DNA of 64,000 nucleotides. Origin: Psychrobacter sp. APC 3281. Its GTDB lineage: Bacteria; Pseudomonadota; Gammaproteobacteria; Pseudomonadales; Moraxellaceae. The notes below the pieces were generated by a model. The model saw only the letters and a list, made by a program, of their open reading frames with translations. It was not told the DNA's origin and did no database searches. The stretch lies in contig NZ_JASDCS010000006.1 in the NCBI RefSeq assembly GCF_030407815.1, forward strand, positions 62,001 to 126,000. The letters run 5' to 3'. The translations under genes and the position numbers were made by a program. The number at the start of each line of letters is the position of its first letter. Position 1 is the first letter of the stretch. This document shows positions 19,522 to 29,024 of this stretch, piece by piece.

Positions 19522-19702
19522 TTGCCAAGCTATTAATTACTAGGCTAATAGTTGCTAAGCGGAGCCCGTAGATAGCGGTTAGGTGATGGTTAATTGACTG
19601 TTTAACTAACTGTCGATTCTTCACTGCCTGATTGACTAAATAGCTTTGCTACCTAAATTTAATTTTCACCCTTGATAATCTGATTATATTAGAGATGTTT
19701 AT

Positions 19703-21079
19703 ATGAGTCATTCTGAACTACCTGCTGACTTAACCGATTCTACTACTGGCGAATCCGTTACTATCCAAACTGAGCAAGGGCTATATGTTGACCCGAAAGC
19801 TTTAAGTGCTCACTTGCCAGCGTTAAGCTATCGCGGCGATGCATTGTATATGGAGCAGGTCAGTATTGATGAGCTAGCAAAACAATATGGCACACCATGC
19901 TACGTGTATTCAAAGCAAGCAATATTGGACGTTTATCAAGCTTATACTGATAGCTTCGCCAGTCTGAATCATCAAGTATGCTATGCCGTAAAAGCAAACT
20001 CTAACCTTGCCGTGCTTGGTGTCTTGGCACAGGCAGGCGCTGGGTTTGATATTGTCTCTCGCGGTGAGTTGATGCGTGTGTTAGCCGCAGGTGGCGCAGC
20101 ATCACGTGTGGTATTCTCAGGCGTTGGCAAAACGTATAGTGATATCGAATATGCGCTGACTCAAGGTATCGGCTGTTTTAATGTTGAGTCTATCAGCGAG
20201 CTGACTTTAATCAATGAAGTGGCAAAGTCACTTAATAAGCCTGCGCCAATCTCGTTACGCGTCAACCCTAACGTCGATGCCAAAACCCATCCGTATATCT
20301 CAACAGGTCTTAAAGACAACAAGTTCGGTATCACTCACGAAGACGCACTAGCGGTCTATCAGCAAGCGGCCGATTTATCACATATCGACATCGTTGGTAT
20401 TGACTGTCATATCGGCTCGCAATTGACTGAAGTAGAGCCATTTGTTGCAGCATTAGATAAAGTTATTGAGCTGATACATAGCCTGCGTGACGCTGGTATT
20501 GAGTTGCAGCATATTGATTTGGGCGGCGGTTTAGGTGTGCGCTATATTGATGAGACGCCTGTATCTATCGATGAGTTTGCCCAAGCCTTATTACCAAAAC
20601 TTAGTGAACTTGGCTTGACTGTGTTCTTCGAGCCGGGTCGTAGTATCGTTGCCAATGCTGGCGTGCTATTAACTCAAGTTGACGTACTCAAGCCAACTGA
20701 GCATAAGAATTTTGCGATCGTTGATGCCGCTATGAATGACTTGATTCGTCCTGCTTTATATCAAGCTGAGATGGCGGTGATTCCAAGTATGTTACCTAGT
20801 GCTGGTATCGATACGGATGGTACGCAGCCGTGGGATATCGTTGGCGCGATTTGTGAGACGGGTGATTTCTTGGCAAAAGACCGCCTACTATCATTGGCCA
20901 CAGGCGATGTACTGGCCATTACGGGCGCAGGTGCTTACGGCTTTACCATGAGTAGTAACTATAACTCACGCCCGCGTGCTAGCGAAGTGATGGTGTCAGG
21001 CGATAGTCATCAGCTAATCCGCAAGCGCGAAACGATTGAAGCATTATATGCAGATGAAGCGTTGTGGCAGGCGCAATAA
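19703..21079 (+). CDS. lysA: Diaminopimelate decarboxylase
   Basis: This PLP enzyme of the alanine racemase/ODC fold decarboxylates meso-diaminopimelate to L-lysine. The PLP lysine is in CYAVKANSN. The phosphate-binding glycines are in DLGGGLGVRY, and the C-terminal substrate residues are in CETGDFLAKDR and GAYGFTMSSNYNSR. The length is 458 aa, slightly above the common 415-425 because of a 40-residue N-terminal lead. It follows lptM with a 180-base gap and precedes dapF, whose product supplies its substrate. Confidence 0.97.
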   Translation: MSHSELPADLTDSTTGESVTIQTEQGLYVDPKALSAHLPALSYRGDALYMEQVSIDELAKQYGTPCYVYSKQAILDVYQAYTDSFASLNHQVCYAVKANSNLAVLGVLAQAGAGFDIVSRGELMRVLAAGGAASRVVFSGVGKTYSDIEYALTQGIGCFNVESISELTLINEVAKSLNKPAPISLRVNPNVDAKTHPYISTGLKDNKFGITHEDALAVYQQAADLSHIDIVGIDCHIGSQLTEVEPFVAALDKVIELIHSLRDAGIELQHIDLGGGLGVRYIDETPVSIDEFAQALLPKLSELGLTVFFEPGRSIVANAGVLLTQVDVLKPTEHKNFAIVDAAMNDLIRPALYQAEMAVIPSMLPSAGIDTDGTQPWDIVGAICETGDFLAKDRLLSLATGDVLAITGAGAYGFTMSSNYNSRPRASEVMVSGDSHQLIRKRETIEALYADEALWQAQ

Positions 21080-21128
21080 GATTATTAAAGACGAGCCAAA
21101 ACTATCGCCGTATTTGATAATTGAAGAG

Positions 21129-21160
21129 AACCCATTGTGATAATGACAATGGGTTTTTTT
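21129..21160 (+). terminator. Terminator after lysA
   Basis: The stem AACCCATTG / CAATGGGTT with a short loop is followed by TTTTTTT, 50 bases past the lysA stop. Confidence 0.85.
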
Positions 21161-21239
21161 ATGACTGGATTTTGAGGAAAGTGTTTTTTAATTAAAGCTG
21201 ATTCTTATTTGAAGGCACGCCTTTAGTTGAAGGCAACAC

Positions 21240-21350
21240 CATTCACAAAAATTAGAGTAGCAAGGAAAACGAGTGTAAGTACTACTCACTGTAGACTAAA
21301 CAAGTTTGACACCGCTGATCGTATTTTTTGGGATTGGTATTATTATGATT
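21240..21350. repeat. Diverged copy of a short palindromic repeat (also at 56336-56443)
   Basis: This non-coding stretch aligns by eye along its length with the element before the mcrB gene. Shared blocks include CGAGTG-AAGTACTAC, GTAGA-TA, and CACCG/CGCCG followed by a T-rich end and GGATTG. Its ends are decayed compared with the other copy. The remainder of the 329-base gap (21080-21408) holds the lysA terminator and the dapF leader. Confidence 0.6.
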
Positions 21351-21408
21351 GTATCTGACAGCGTGCTAAGATAAGGCATACATAAAAATAGGATAGGACA
21401 TCAAAGAT

Positions 21409-22296
21409 ATGCTAATAGAGTTTACTAAAATGCATGGGTTGGGTAATGATTTCATGGTCATTGATTTAGTGACCCAGCGTCTAGATTTGACCAAGGATTT
21501 GGTGCAGTTATTGGGCGATCGTCACCTAGGCATTGGCTTTGATCAATTGCTCGTGGTTGAGCCACCCATGCGCCCTGATGTCGATTTCAGTTATCGTATC
21601 TTTAATACTGATGGCACCGAAGTCGAACAATGCGGCAATGGCGCGCGTTGTTTCGCACGTTTTGTACAAGCACGTAAACTGTCATTTAAGCAGCGTTTAC
21701 GCGTTGAGACGGCTAGCGGTATTATTTCCCTGACTACTGATCGTTACGGTTGGGTAGATGTCGATATGGGCAAGCCTAAATTTGAGCCAGATGAGATTCC
21801 ATTTAGCCCAAGAGCGACGACCAAAATCCAAAACACCTATCATCTTGATGTAAATGGCACACCTGTACAGCTGTACGTTGCCAATATGGGCAATCCGCAC
21901 GCTGTGATAAAAGTCGATGACGTACTCGATGCCGAAGTTGAGATTTTAGGCAAGGCAATTGAGTCGCATCCTGCATTTCCAGACCGCGTCAATGTGGGCT
22001 TTATGCAGGTGATGAATCAGCGCCACATTCGTCTACGTGTGTACGAGCGCGGAGTGGGTGAAACGCAAGCTTGTGGTACAGGCGCGTGTGCAGCAGTAGC
22101 CGTTGGTATACGTGAAGGCTGGCTTGATGAGGGTGAGGAAGTTCGCGCACAGCTATATGGTGGCAGTATGATTATCAAGTGGCAGCCAGGCTATTCAGTT
22201 ACGATGACGGGTCCGACCGCTTTCGTTTATGAAGGTGTATTTAGTCCAGATGGCCTGATGGCACAAGCGGGGCTTAAACCCAATGCTGAAGGCTGA
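21409..22296 (+). CDS. dapF: Diaminopimelate epimerase
   Basis: DapF interconverts LL- and meso-diaminopimelate by a two-base mechanism without a cofactor. The two catalytic cysteines lie in EQCGNGARCF (near residue 76) and ETQACGTGACA (near residue 223). KMHGLGNDF at the N-terminus and GNPHAV are family motifs. The 295-aa length is a little over the usual 275. It begins 330 bases after lysA and is followed by xerC with a 46-base gap, so dapF-xerC is probably a transcription unit. Confidence 0.97.
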   Translation: MLIEFTKMHGLGNDFMVIDLVTQRLDLTKDLVQLLGDRHLGIGFDQLLVVEPPMRPDVDFSYRIFNTDGTEVEQCGNGARCFARFVQARKLSFKQRLRVETASGIISLTTDRYGWVDVDMGKPKFEPDEIPFSPRATTKIQNTYHLDVNGTPVQLYVANMGNPHAVIKVDDVLDAEVEILGKAIESHPAFPDRVNVGFMQVMNQRHIRLRVYERGVGETQACGTGACAAVAVGIREGWLDEGEEVRAQLYGGSMIIKWQPGYSVTMTGPTAFVYEGVFSPDGLMAQAGLKPNAEG

Positions 22297-22342
22297 TAGC
22301 TGTTGTTAGGCCAATCGTATAAATACCAAGGAAGGTTCTAAT

Positions 22343-23365
22343 ATGGTTATGTCTACCAATAAGGAAAGCCGAGCGGCTAGCTCAGCACCTTGGCTGTCTA
22401 CTGAGCTAGCCGCCAATATAGAGTCAGACGCTGCCTTACGAGAGCTACTCGCACCTGTGTATCGTTGGCTCAATACGTTGTCTGTGCGCAACCATTCGCC
22501 GCATACTCTGACCGCTTATTTTGCTGGTTTAAATCAACTGGCGTTATTTTTACGTGGTAAGCGTCTAACGTGGACACGCTGTGATAAACGGCAACTTGCC
22601 CAGCATATCAGTCAACGTCTTGATGAAGATAAGTTGGCGCTTGCCAGTGTCCAGCAAGAGCTGTCTGCGATTCGGCATTTCTATGGTTGGATGATTGAAG
22701 AAGAGCTAGCACGTATCAACCCAACCACTGGTTATCAGCTTAAGCGTAGTCCTAGACCACTGCCTTCTATTGCTGATGTCGATTTACTGACTCAGCTACT
22801 CGATCAAGAGATTCCTGATACACCAGAGCAAGCACGCTTATGGTTACGCGACAAGGCTATGTTCGAATTGCTCTATAGTAGTGGCTTGCGAGTTGGCGAG
22901 TTGGTTGCACTCGATATGGCAGATGTAGATTTGTCTGACTTACGGGTACGAGTTACGGGTAAAGGCAATAAGACACGCCTAGTGCCATTAGGGATAAAAG
23001 CCGCAGAAGCGATTAGTCGCTACTTACCACATCGCAACCTGTGGGTAGAGCAGATGGATAGCGCATTGTTCATCAGTGAAAAGCTCGGTACCAGGTTATC
23101 AACACGGGCAGTGCAGCAGCGTTTAAAAGTCGCTGCTACTCGCGCGGGTATTGCCCAAAACATGTATCCCCATCTATTGCGTCATTGTTTTGCATCACAT
23201 ATGCTGTCAGGCAGTGGTGACTTGCGCGCCGTACAAGAGATGCTTGGGCATAGTGATATTAGCACCACGCAAATTTATACCCACGTTGATTTTGCAAAAT
23301 TAACGCAGGTTTATGATCGCGCCCATCCTAGAGCAACTCATGCTCAAAATGAAGAACTGCCCTAG
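22343..23365 (+). CDS. xerC: Tyrosine recombinase XerC
   Basis: XerC with XerD resolves chromosome dimers at dif near division. The N-terminal SAM-like DNA-binding domain spans residues about 45-130 (RNHSPHTLTAYFAGL) and the catalytic domain about 150-330. All catalytic residues are visible: Arg in SGLRVGEL, Lys in GKGNKTR, HLLRH, His in LGHSDI and Tyr in TQIYTHV. An AAGGAAGG ribosome site precedes the first ATG by 7 bases; a second ATG two codons later is also possible. It lies after dapF, as in many gammaproteobacteria, which supports XerC over XerD. Confidence 0.94.
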   Translation: MVMSTNKESRAASSAPWLSTELAANIESDAALRELLAPVYRWLNTLSVRNHSPHTLTAYFAGLNQLALFLRGKRLTWTRCDKRQLAQHISQRLDEDKLALASVQQELSAIRHFYGWMIEEELARINPTTGYQLKRSPRPLPSIADVDLLTQLLDQEIPDTPEQARLWLRDKAMFELLYSSGLRVGELVALDMADVDLSDLRVRVTGKGNKTRLVPLGIKAAEAISRYLPHRNLWVEQMDSALFISEKLGTRLSTRAVQQRLKVAATRAGIAQNMYPHLLRHCFASHMLSGSGDLRAVQEMLGHSDISTTQIYTHVDFAKLTQVYDRAHPRATHAQNEELP

Positions 23366-23398
23366 CAATTAGGCACGAAATCCACCGAATTCCATGAT

Positions 23399-24268
23399 CT
23401 ATGCCAAACGATGGCAATCAAAAATAGGTAGTTTTTGGCGGCCTTGCTCTTGCGCTTGTTTGTCTAATGACGCCATGATGACGGCATATTGTTTATCCAG
23501 TTCGCTATCGTCGTAGCTTGCGATAATACTACTATCAAACGCTGTGATAGCTGCATGTCCCCATGTCTGACGGGTGCTGCCATCCTTATAGAGATGATCA
23601 CCACCTTGTGCAGCGCCAATGACCATACATTGACTATCTAGAGCACGCGCTCGTAACAGTAGCGACCAATGTGCTTGTCCAGTCAAGTACGTAAAGGCAG
23701 AAGGTGCACTCAATAGTTCAGCACCGGCTTGTCGCAGACGCTGCGCCAATGCTGGAAAACGCAAATCAAAACATACCATCATGCCGAGTTGATAGACTGT
23801 GCTGCCTACTGCTAGTGGCGCAATTACGGTCTGTGTACCTGGCTCAAAGGTCGCCGCTTCGTTATAGCTGCCATGCTTATCAGCCACAGTTGCGGTAAAC
23901 AGATGAATCTTGTCGTAGCGTGCGACGCGGGTGCCATCTGGTGCAAACAGTTGGCTCACTTGGCGCAATCTACCATCAGGAACGACAGTACCATCAGGGC
24001 GATAATGGCAGGGTAACGAGCCTGCTAGTACATGGATGCCAGCGGTGCGGGCGTAATCTGCTATCGTCGCTGATAAGTCGTCAAAACGCTCAGCAGTAGC
24101 AGATTGCTGTCCCATACTACAGCAGTTCTCAGGCAATACAACGAGCTCAGCCCCTTGGCCTTGTGCATCTGTGATAGCGGCTTTGATATCTGCTAGATTA
24201 TTCTCAACATTCTGCTGACTGTTCATTTGAATAGCAGCGACGTTAAGTTGATGGTTACTTAAGTTCAT
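23399..24268 (-). CDS. Carbon-nitrogen hydrolase (nitrilase superfamily, Nit-like)
   Basis: Nitrilase-superfamily enzymes hydrolyse amide or nitrile C-N bonds with a Glu-Lys-Cys triad. The triad is visible: Glu in VVLPENCCSMG near residue 48, Lys in YDKIHLF near residue 119, and Cys in MMVCFDLRFP near residue 163. The 289-aa size and motif wording fit the Nit1/Nit2-like branch, whose members deaminate oxidised glutathione or omega-amidate substrates. That substrate is inferred. The gene converges with xerC, whose stop lies 33 bases away. Confidence 0.88.
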   Translation of the reverse strand: MNLSNHQLNVAAIQMNSQQNVENNLADIKAAITDAQGQGAELVVLPENCCSMGQQSATAERFDDLSATIADYARTAGIHVLAGSLPCHYRPDGTVVPDGRLRQVSQLFAPDGTRVARYDKIHLFTATVADKHGSYNEAATFEPGTQTVIAPLAVGSTVYQLGMMVCFDLRFPALAQRLRQAGAELLSAPSAFTYLTGQAHWSLLLRARALDSQCMVIGAAQGGDHLYKDGSTRQTWGHAAITAFDSSIIASYDDSELDKQYAVIMASLDKQAQEQGRQKLPIFDCHRLA

Positions 24269-24555
24269 GACAATATTCCTATTGGGTGTGAGCTGTATTG
24301 GTCATTTGCCGCAATTTATTTATTATAATATTTTCGCGGTAATGAACAAACTGCTCGTATTTATGGATTGCTTATCCTTGCCAAGATGGTAGTCTGCTAT
24401 TGATAGCAAACCAAACGTATCCAGACAAAACATAAATTATCATAGCAAAATTGTGGCAAAAAATGCTATCGTCATGTCCTGATAAGATTTATGTCGTTAC
24501 CTTTACTGACAGAATAAACACAATATCACTAAGATCGGAGTGCAAGAAGCCGCCC

Positions 24556-26214
24556 ATGAGTATGTCGTTCGGATTGGCGACCACGCTGAGCAACTCACAA
24601 AAGCTAACCCCGCAAATGCAGCAAGCCATAAAATTGCTGCAGCTCTCTAGTCTTGAGCTCGCACAAGAGGTTCAGGCAAAGCTAGATAGTAATCCATTAC
24701 TTGAACGTATCGAAAACGATGACGAATACGACAGTGGTGACGATGAAATAGAGGAGTGGAGCGAGCCATTGACGCTTGATAGTTGGAATCAAAGTAGTAT
24801 TGACTCATTCGACTCAGTACCTACTAGCGGTACAGAGTACAGTGGCGATAGTAGTGATAGCTTCAGTGATAGTTTGGATAAGCTTCAACAGCCTAATATC
24901 GATGATAGTGCAATAGATGTAGATAGCTACAGCAGTTCTGATACCGATAGCTTTGATATAGGTAGCTTTGACACGGGTAACTACGCCTCTACTGCAATGG
25001 GCTCTGGCAATAGTAGGGGTGATGAAGATTTCGATAGTTACCAAGGCGGTACATCGTCTACCATTCAAGATCATGTGCGCTGGCAGCTGAACTTTAAGCG
25101 TCTATCAGAGGCCGATACGCTGATTGCAGAGTATTTAATAGACTCTATGGATGACATGGGCTTTATTCGAATTGATATAGATGAGCTGCTGCAGAGCTTT
25201 GATACGATGGCAAGTTTCTATCAATGGGATGAGCGCGTTGAAAAAGAAGAAGTCTTGACGGTATTACGTATTATCCAGTCCTGTGATCCCATTGGCGTAG
25301 GGGCGCGTCATTTAAGTGAGTGCTTATTGATTCAGCTATCCAAACTAGATGCCCACACCGAATACCTACAAGAAGCTCAAGCGCTCCTATCAGCGAGCGA
25401 GCATTTAGTCAGTAATAATATTAAAGCACTGACAGAACGCACAGGGCTTGCACCAGAATATATCACACCTGCGCTTACGCTACTACGTACCTTAAACGCT
25501 TCGCCAGGGCTGCTGTTTCAATCTAGCCAACCCGACTATGCCCAGCCGCCTGAGAGCTATGATATTCCAGATGTGCTGGTCACACCTGTTAGAAACAATA
25601 AGGCGACCAGTAACTCTGAAGTAGAAGAGGATGGCTGGTATGTACGCCTCAATCCAGATACCCTACCAAAACTACGCGTAAACCAAGAATATGCTAACTT
25701 GGTCAAGCGCGGCGATGACAGTCCTGACAATCAATATCTGCGCGAAAACCTTACCGATGCTCGACTGTTTATTCGTAGTATAGAAGAGCGCAATCAAAAC
25801 CTACTCAAAGTAGCGACCAGCATTGTACGCTATCAACAAGAGTTCCTGCAGCATGGGGCAACCGCCATGCAACCTCTGATATTAAAGGCAATTGCTGAAG
25901 AAGTTGACTTGCATGAGTCTACGGTCTCACGCCTTACCACCAGTAAAACCATCTTAACGCCGCAAGGATTGTTTTCTTTGAAACACTTCTTCTCATCTCA
26001 CGTAAGTAGTGCTGATGGAGATATCTCATCGACCGCTATCAGTGCCATGATTAAAAAGCTCATCGCTGACGAAGATCCCAAAAAACCATTGTCAGACAGT
26101 CGTATCAAAGATGAGCTGTTAGCAGATGGTATCGATATAGCCAGAAGAACCGTCGCCAAATATCGTGAAGCAATGAATATTGGCTCGTCTACTCAGCGCA
26201 AACAGAAATACTAA
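24556..26214 (+). CDS. rpoN: RNA polymerase sigma-54 factor
   Basis: RpoN directs transcription from -24/-12 promoters with AAA activators. Region I (LTPQMQQAIKLLQLSS) opens the protein. Residues about 54-168 are a Ser/Asp/Glu-rich low-complexity linker. The core-binding domain starts near residue 170 (IQDHVRWQLNF). The C-terminus has the helix-turn-helix and the RpoN box ARRTVAKYRE. The frame extends 35 codons upstream, but the start at MSMSFGLATT is preferred because family conservation begins there. The 552-aa length exceeds the common ~480 because of the acidic linker. It is followed by hpf, as usual. Confidence 0.95.
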   Translation: MSMSFGLATTLSNSQKLTPQMQQAIKLLQLSSLELAQEVQAKLDSNPLLERIENDDEYDSGDDEIEEWSEPLTLDSWNQSSIDSFDSVPTSGTEYSGDSSDSFSDSLDKLQQPNIDDSAIDVDSYSSSDTDSFDIGSFDTGNYASTAMGSGNSRGDEDFDSYQGGTSSTIQDHVRWQLNFKRLSEADTLIAEYLIDSMDDMGFIRIDIDELLQSFDTMASFYQWDERVEKEEVLTVLRIIQSCDPIGVGARHLSECLLIQLSKLDAHTEYLQEAQALLSASEHLVSNNIKALTERTGLAPEYITPALTLLRTLNASPGLLFQSSQPDYAQPPESYDIPDVLVTPVRNNKATSNSEVEEDGWYVRLNPDTLPKLRVNQEYANLVKRGDDSPDNQYLRENLTDARLFIRSIEERNQNLLKVATSIVRYQQEFLQHGATAMQPLILKAIAEEVDLHESTVSRLTTSKTILTPQGLFSLKHFFSSHVSSADGDISSTAISAMIKKLIADEDPKKPLSDSRIKDELLADGIDIARRTVAKYREAMNIGSSTQRKQKY

Positions 26215-26573
26215 TTATCTAAGCTCATCTTTTTATAAGATTAATGGTTACCTGTCTGTATAGTGTAATACAGATATAAAAAATAAAATTTTTTGATTAT
26301 ATAGAAACCAAATAGAAATAATAGGTATTGTTACACTTAATTACAATTTAATGGCTTGCTACTGGGCGATTTTCATGACAAATTAGAGTCATACCAACAA
26401 CGAAAACCAAGTGCCGATTTATAGTATTTATTTACAATTAATAAAGGAGACGATAAAAGGATACGTCGACACATTACTAGAGGCATTGGAGTAGTTATTG
26501 GTAAGGCAGGATGACAAAAGCAAGAATGCTACCTCATCTGTTGATTGTAAGTTACAAATAAAAGGACAACAAT
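26215..26573. other. 359-base spacer between rpoN and hpf
   Basis: This AT-rich stretch has no credible frame and no clear terminator. The distance suggests that hpf has its own promoter here. Nothing else was recognised. Confidence 0.4.
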
Positions 26574-26954
26574 ATGAATGTTTCTATCAGTGGTCATCAT
26601 ATCAGCGTTACAGAAGCTATGGACACAGCAGTACGCGAGAAGCTTGAAAAAGTAGAGCGTCACTTTGATCAGATACAAAGTATTCAAGTGATTTTATCGT
26701 TAGACAATAGCGGTGCTAGCGACGGCGGTAAAAAGAGCCATAAAGCTGAAGCAATTATGCGTGTCTCGGGTCAAGAAATGTTTGTCCAAGCGTATGAAGA
26801 TGATATGTATAAAGCCATTAACGAGATGGCAGACAAGCTAGATAGACAAGTACGCAAGTACAAAACCCGTCAAGAGCGCAAAAAGACTCAGGGTGCAGGG
26901 CGCGATAGTCGCTATCAGGATCTAACCCCTGCAGAAGCAGTACCAGCAGCATAG
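26574..26954 (+). CDS. hpf: Ribosome hibernation promoting factor
   Basis: HPF binds the 30S decoding region and promotes 100S dimers or inactive ribosomes in stationary phase. The N-terminal residues NVSISGHHISVTEAMDTAV and the following KLEKVERHFD are the family signature, with the beta-alpha fold across residues 1-105. The 126-aa length corresponds to the short HPF type, with a short non-conserved tail. The start has an AAAGGAC ribosome site. It lies next to rpoN, as in most proteobacteria. Confidence 0.93.
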   Translation: MNVSISGHHISVTEAMDTAVREKLEKVERHFDQIQSIQVILSLDNSGASDGGKKSHKAEAIMRVSGQEMFVQAYEDDMYKAINEMADKLDRQVRKYKTRQERKKTQGAGRDSRYQDLTPAEAVPAA

Positions 26955-27056
26955 TTCGAGTTTAAAACTTTGAACACTATCGTTACAAGCTAGTGAAAGT
27001 AGACTAAGAGAATAAAAAATTTATAAGTAGCTACTGCATTAGTTTGTAATTGACGT

Positions 27057-27097
27057 AAAAAAAGACCTCTAACGTGTAATACGTTGAGGTCTTTTTT
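27057..27097 (+). terminator. Bidirectional terminator between hpf and thiS
   Basis: The stem GACCTCtAACG / CGTTGAGGTC is flanked by an A-run on the left and TTTTTT on the right. It lies between the convergent hpf and thiS genes and could serve both. Confidence 0.85.
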
Positions 27098-27188
27098 AGC
27101 ATTAGTAAATTTAGTTAGTAAACTTAGTTAGTAAACTTAGAACGAAAATGAACTAGCTGTCAGCTCAAGCTTATCTGTCTAAACATTA

Positions 27189-27389
27189 TTAACCACCACC
27201 GACGGCTTGTACTACTTCGATATTCATACCTTCTACGATACGCAGTTGAGCAAGCTCGCTTTTTGGCATCAGCTCGCCATCGACTTCTACAGCGTAACGA
27301 CCCTGACTAAGACCAAGCTCATTGATAACTAGTTGCACAGTCTGATGAGTGGTTTGCAAGCTTTTACCATTGACACTAATGGTGCTCAT
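27189..27389 (-). CDS. thiS: Sulfur carrier protein ThiS
   Basis: ThiS is the ubiquitin-like protein whose C-terminal thiocarboxylate donates sulfur to the thiazole of thiamine. It has 66 aa, a beta-grasp sequence pattern and the essential terminal Gly-Gly (here ending AVGGG, with one additional glycine). Its partner ThiG is encoded about 25 kb away at 52016-52837. It is the last gene of a minus-strand run after a DUF423 gene (132-base gap). Confidence 0.9.
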   Translation of the reverse strand: MSTISVNGKSLQTTHQTVQLVINELGLSQGRYAVEVDGELMPKSELAQLRIVEGMNIEVVQAVGGG

Positions 27390-27521
27390 ATTAAATACTC
27401 CTTAATATTTTAAAATTCCTGTTCATTCACTACGTATCTTTTGCTTTATTACTGATAGTTCGTCGCAGCTGATGCAAAGAGCTAAAAATTACAATTACAA
27501 TAACAATAACTATTAAGCAGC

Positions 27522-27896
27522 TCAGCTAACTGAGTCCTTCAATCGAAAGGCGGAAACGGCTAACCATAGCCAACCTGCAATCATAAGAACGCCGCCAATA
27601 GGCGTAATCGCACCGAACCAGCGCGGTGCACCAAGCGTCATGGCATATAAACTACCAGCAAAGATTATAATGCCAATTTGTAGTAACCAAGCGGTTGTCT
27701 GAGTAATATATTTCAAACGAATCAGTAAGCCAACAAGCAATAATCCTAGCGCATGTACAAACAAATATAGCGTTGCCGTATGCCACCACTCGAGCTGCTG
27801 TATGCTGACATGACCTTCTAAACCATGAGCACCAAACGCACCCAAGGCCACGGCGATAGCCATATTAATTGCGGCAATACCGATCCAATTTAACAT
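27522..27896 (-). CDS. DUF423 inner-membrane protein (YgdD-like)
   Basis: This 124-aa hydrophobic protein has four predicted membrane helices. The first carries the hallmark ALGAFGAHGLEGH; PRWFGAITPIGGVLMIAGWLWL lies in the last two. Family members are small inner-membrane proteins without established activity. The gene begins 24 bases after the rpoH stop and is probably co-transcribed with it. Confidence 0.9.
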   Translation of the reverse strand: MLNWIGIAAINMAIAVALGAFGAHGLEGHVSIQQLEWWHTATLYLFVHALGLLLVGLLIRLKYITQTTAWLLQIGIIIFAGSLYAMTLGAPRWFGAITPIGGVLMIAGWLWLAVSAFRLKDSVS

Positions 27897-27920
27897 TGAA
27901 CAACTCGTATCATCTTAAGA

Positions 27921-28946
27921 CTACTGAATATCATCTGGCAAAATCACACTATCAATGGTCATCGCATCACGAATCTTGTCCATGGCATTTTTCTCAATCT
28001 GACGGACGCGTTCAGCTGAGATAGAGTAAACCGCGGCTAACTCATGCAAGGTGGATTTTTGCTCAGACAACCAACGCTGCTCAACAATATCACGTGAACG
28101 ATCATCTAAAGTACCCATAGCAGCGATAAGTGCTGATGAGTTATTTTCTTCCCAATCTGCTTCCTCTAACTGCTCAGCTGGATCGATACCATCTTCCAAA
28201 AATAGCTGAGGGGCGTAGCGACCATCATCATCGTCGCTTGACTGCGCCTCAAACGAAGCATCATAAGAGGTTAGACGTGATTCCATCTCTAACACTTGCT
28301 TGCGCGTAACATTCAAGTCATTAGCGATAGCGTCCGCTTCTTCTAGTGTCAGCTGATTGTTGGTCTTCTTAAGGCTACGCAAGTTAAAGAATAATTTACG
28401 ATGAGCCTTAGTGGTCGCAACCTTCACAATACGCCAGTTACGAATCACAAACTCATGAATTTCAGCTTTAATCCAATGTACGGCAAAGGATACTAGACGT
28501 ACGCCTTTATTCGGGTCAAAACGTTTGACCGCTTTCATCAATCCTAAGTTACCTTCTTGGATTAGATCTGCTTGTGGTAATCCATAGCCCGAGTAACTAC
28601 GCGCGATATGAATCACAAAACGTAGATGCGACATCACCAGTAGACGAGCGGCTTCGACATCACCTTCATCATAATAGCGATGCGCCAGCTCTTGCTCTTG
28701 CACTGGTGTCAAAATAGGGATTTGATGGACAGTATTGATATACGCACCCAGGTTGACCCCTGGCGCTGACAGGTGAGTTGGCATAGCTGGTACTAAGTCG
28801 CGCGTACTGGTATTGCCCAATGCACTCGCGTCATAGGGTGGTCGCTGAGCAGCGGCCTTTAATGCAGCATCGCGTGCATCGTTTTTTATAGGAGCTGAGC
28901 CATCTTTTTTATTTGTATTTACAGCATCAGTAGAAGTATTAGCCAT
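27921..28946 (-). CDS. rpoH: RNA polymerase sigma-32 (heat-shock) factor
   Basis: RpoH directs RNA polymerase to heat-shock promoters. Region 2 is clear (SHLRFVIHIARSYSGYGLPQADLIQEGNLGL shows the 2.1-2.2 wording over two segments), followed by FAVHWIKAEIHEFVIRNWR. The RpoH box RKLFFNLRSLKK separates sigma-32 from sigma-70 and sigma-38. Region 4 ends with SISAERVRQIEKNAM. The ATG start (MANTSTDAV) has an AAGG site; a TTG ten codons upstream is less likely. About 80 N-terminal residues of low-complexity sequence extend the usual ~285-aa protein to 341. Confidence 0.95.
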   Translation of the reverse strand: MANTSTDAVNTNKKDGSAPIKNDARDAALKAAAQRPPYDASALGNTSTRDLVPAMPTHLSAPGVNLGAYINTVHQIPILTPVQEQELAHRYYDEGDVEAARLLVMSHLRFVIHIARSYSGYGLPQADLIQEGNLGLMKAVKRFDPNKGVRLVSFAVHWIKAEIHEFVIRNWRIVKVATTKAHRKLFFNLRSLKKTNNQLTLEEADAIANDLNVTRKQVLEMESRLTSYDASFEAQSSDDDDGRYAPQLFLEDGIDPAEQLEEADWEENNSSALIAAMGTLDDRSRDIVEQRWLSEQKSTLHELAAVYSISAERVRQIEKNAMDKIRDAMTIDSVILPDDIQ

Positions 28947-29024
28947 ATTCTTGACCTTGGTTAAATAGTTAAGCAAATAGTCAGATAAAAATCTTTATGA
29001 TTTAATTGTAAAGGATAGCAGCGC

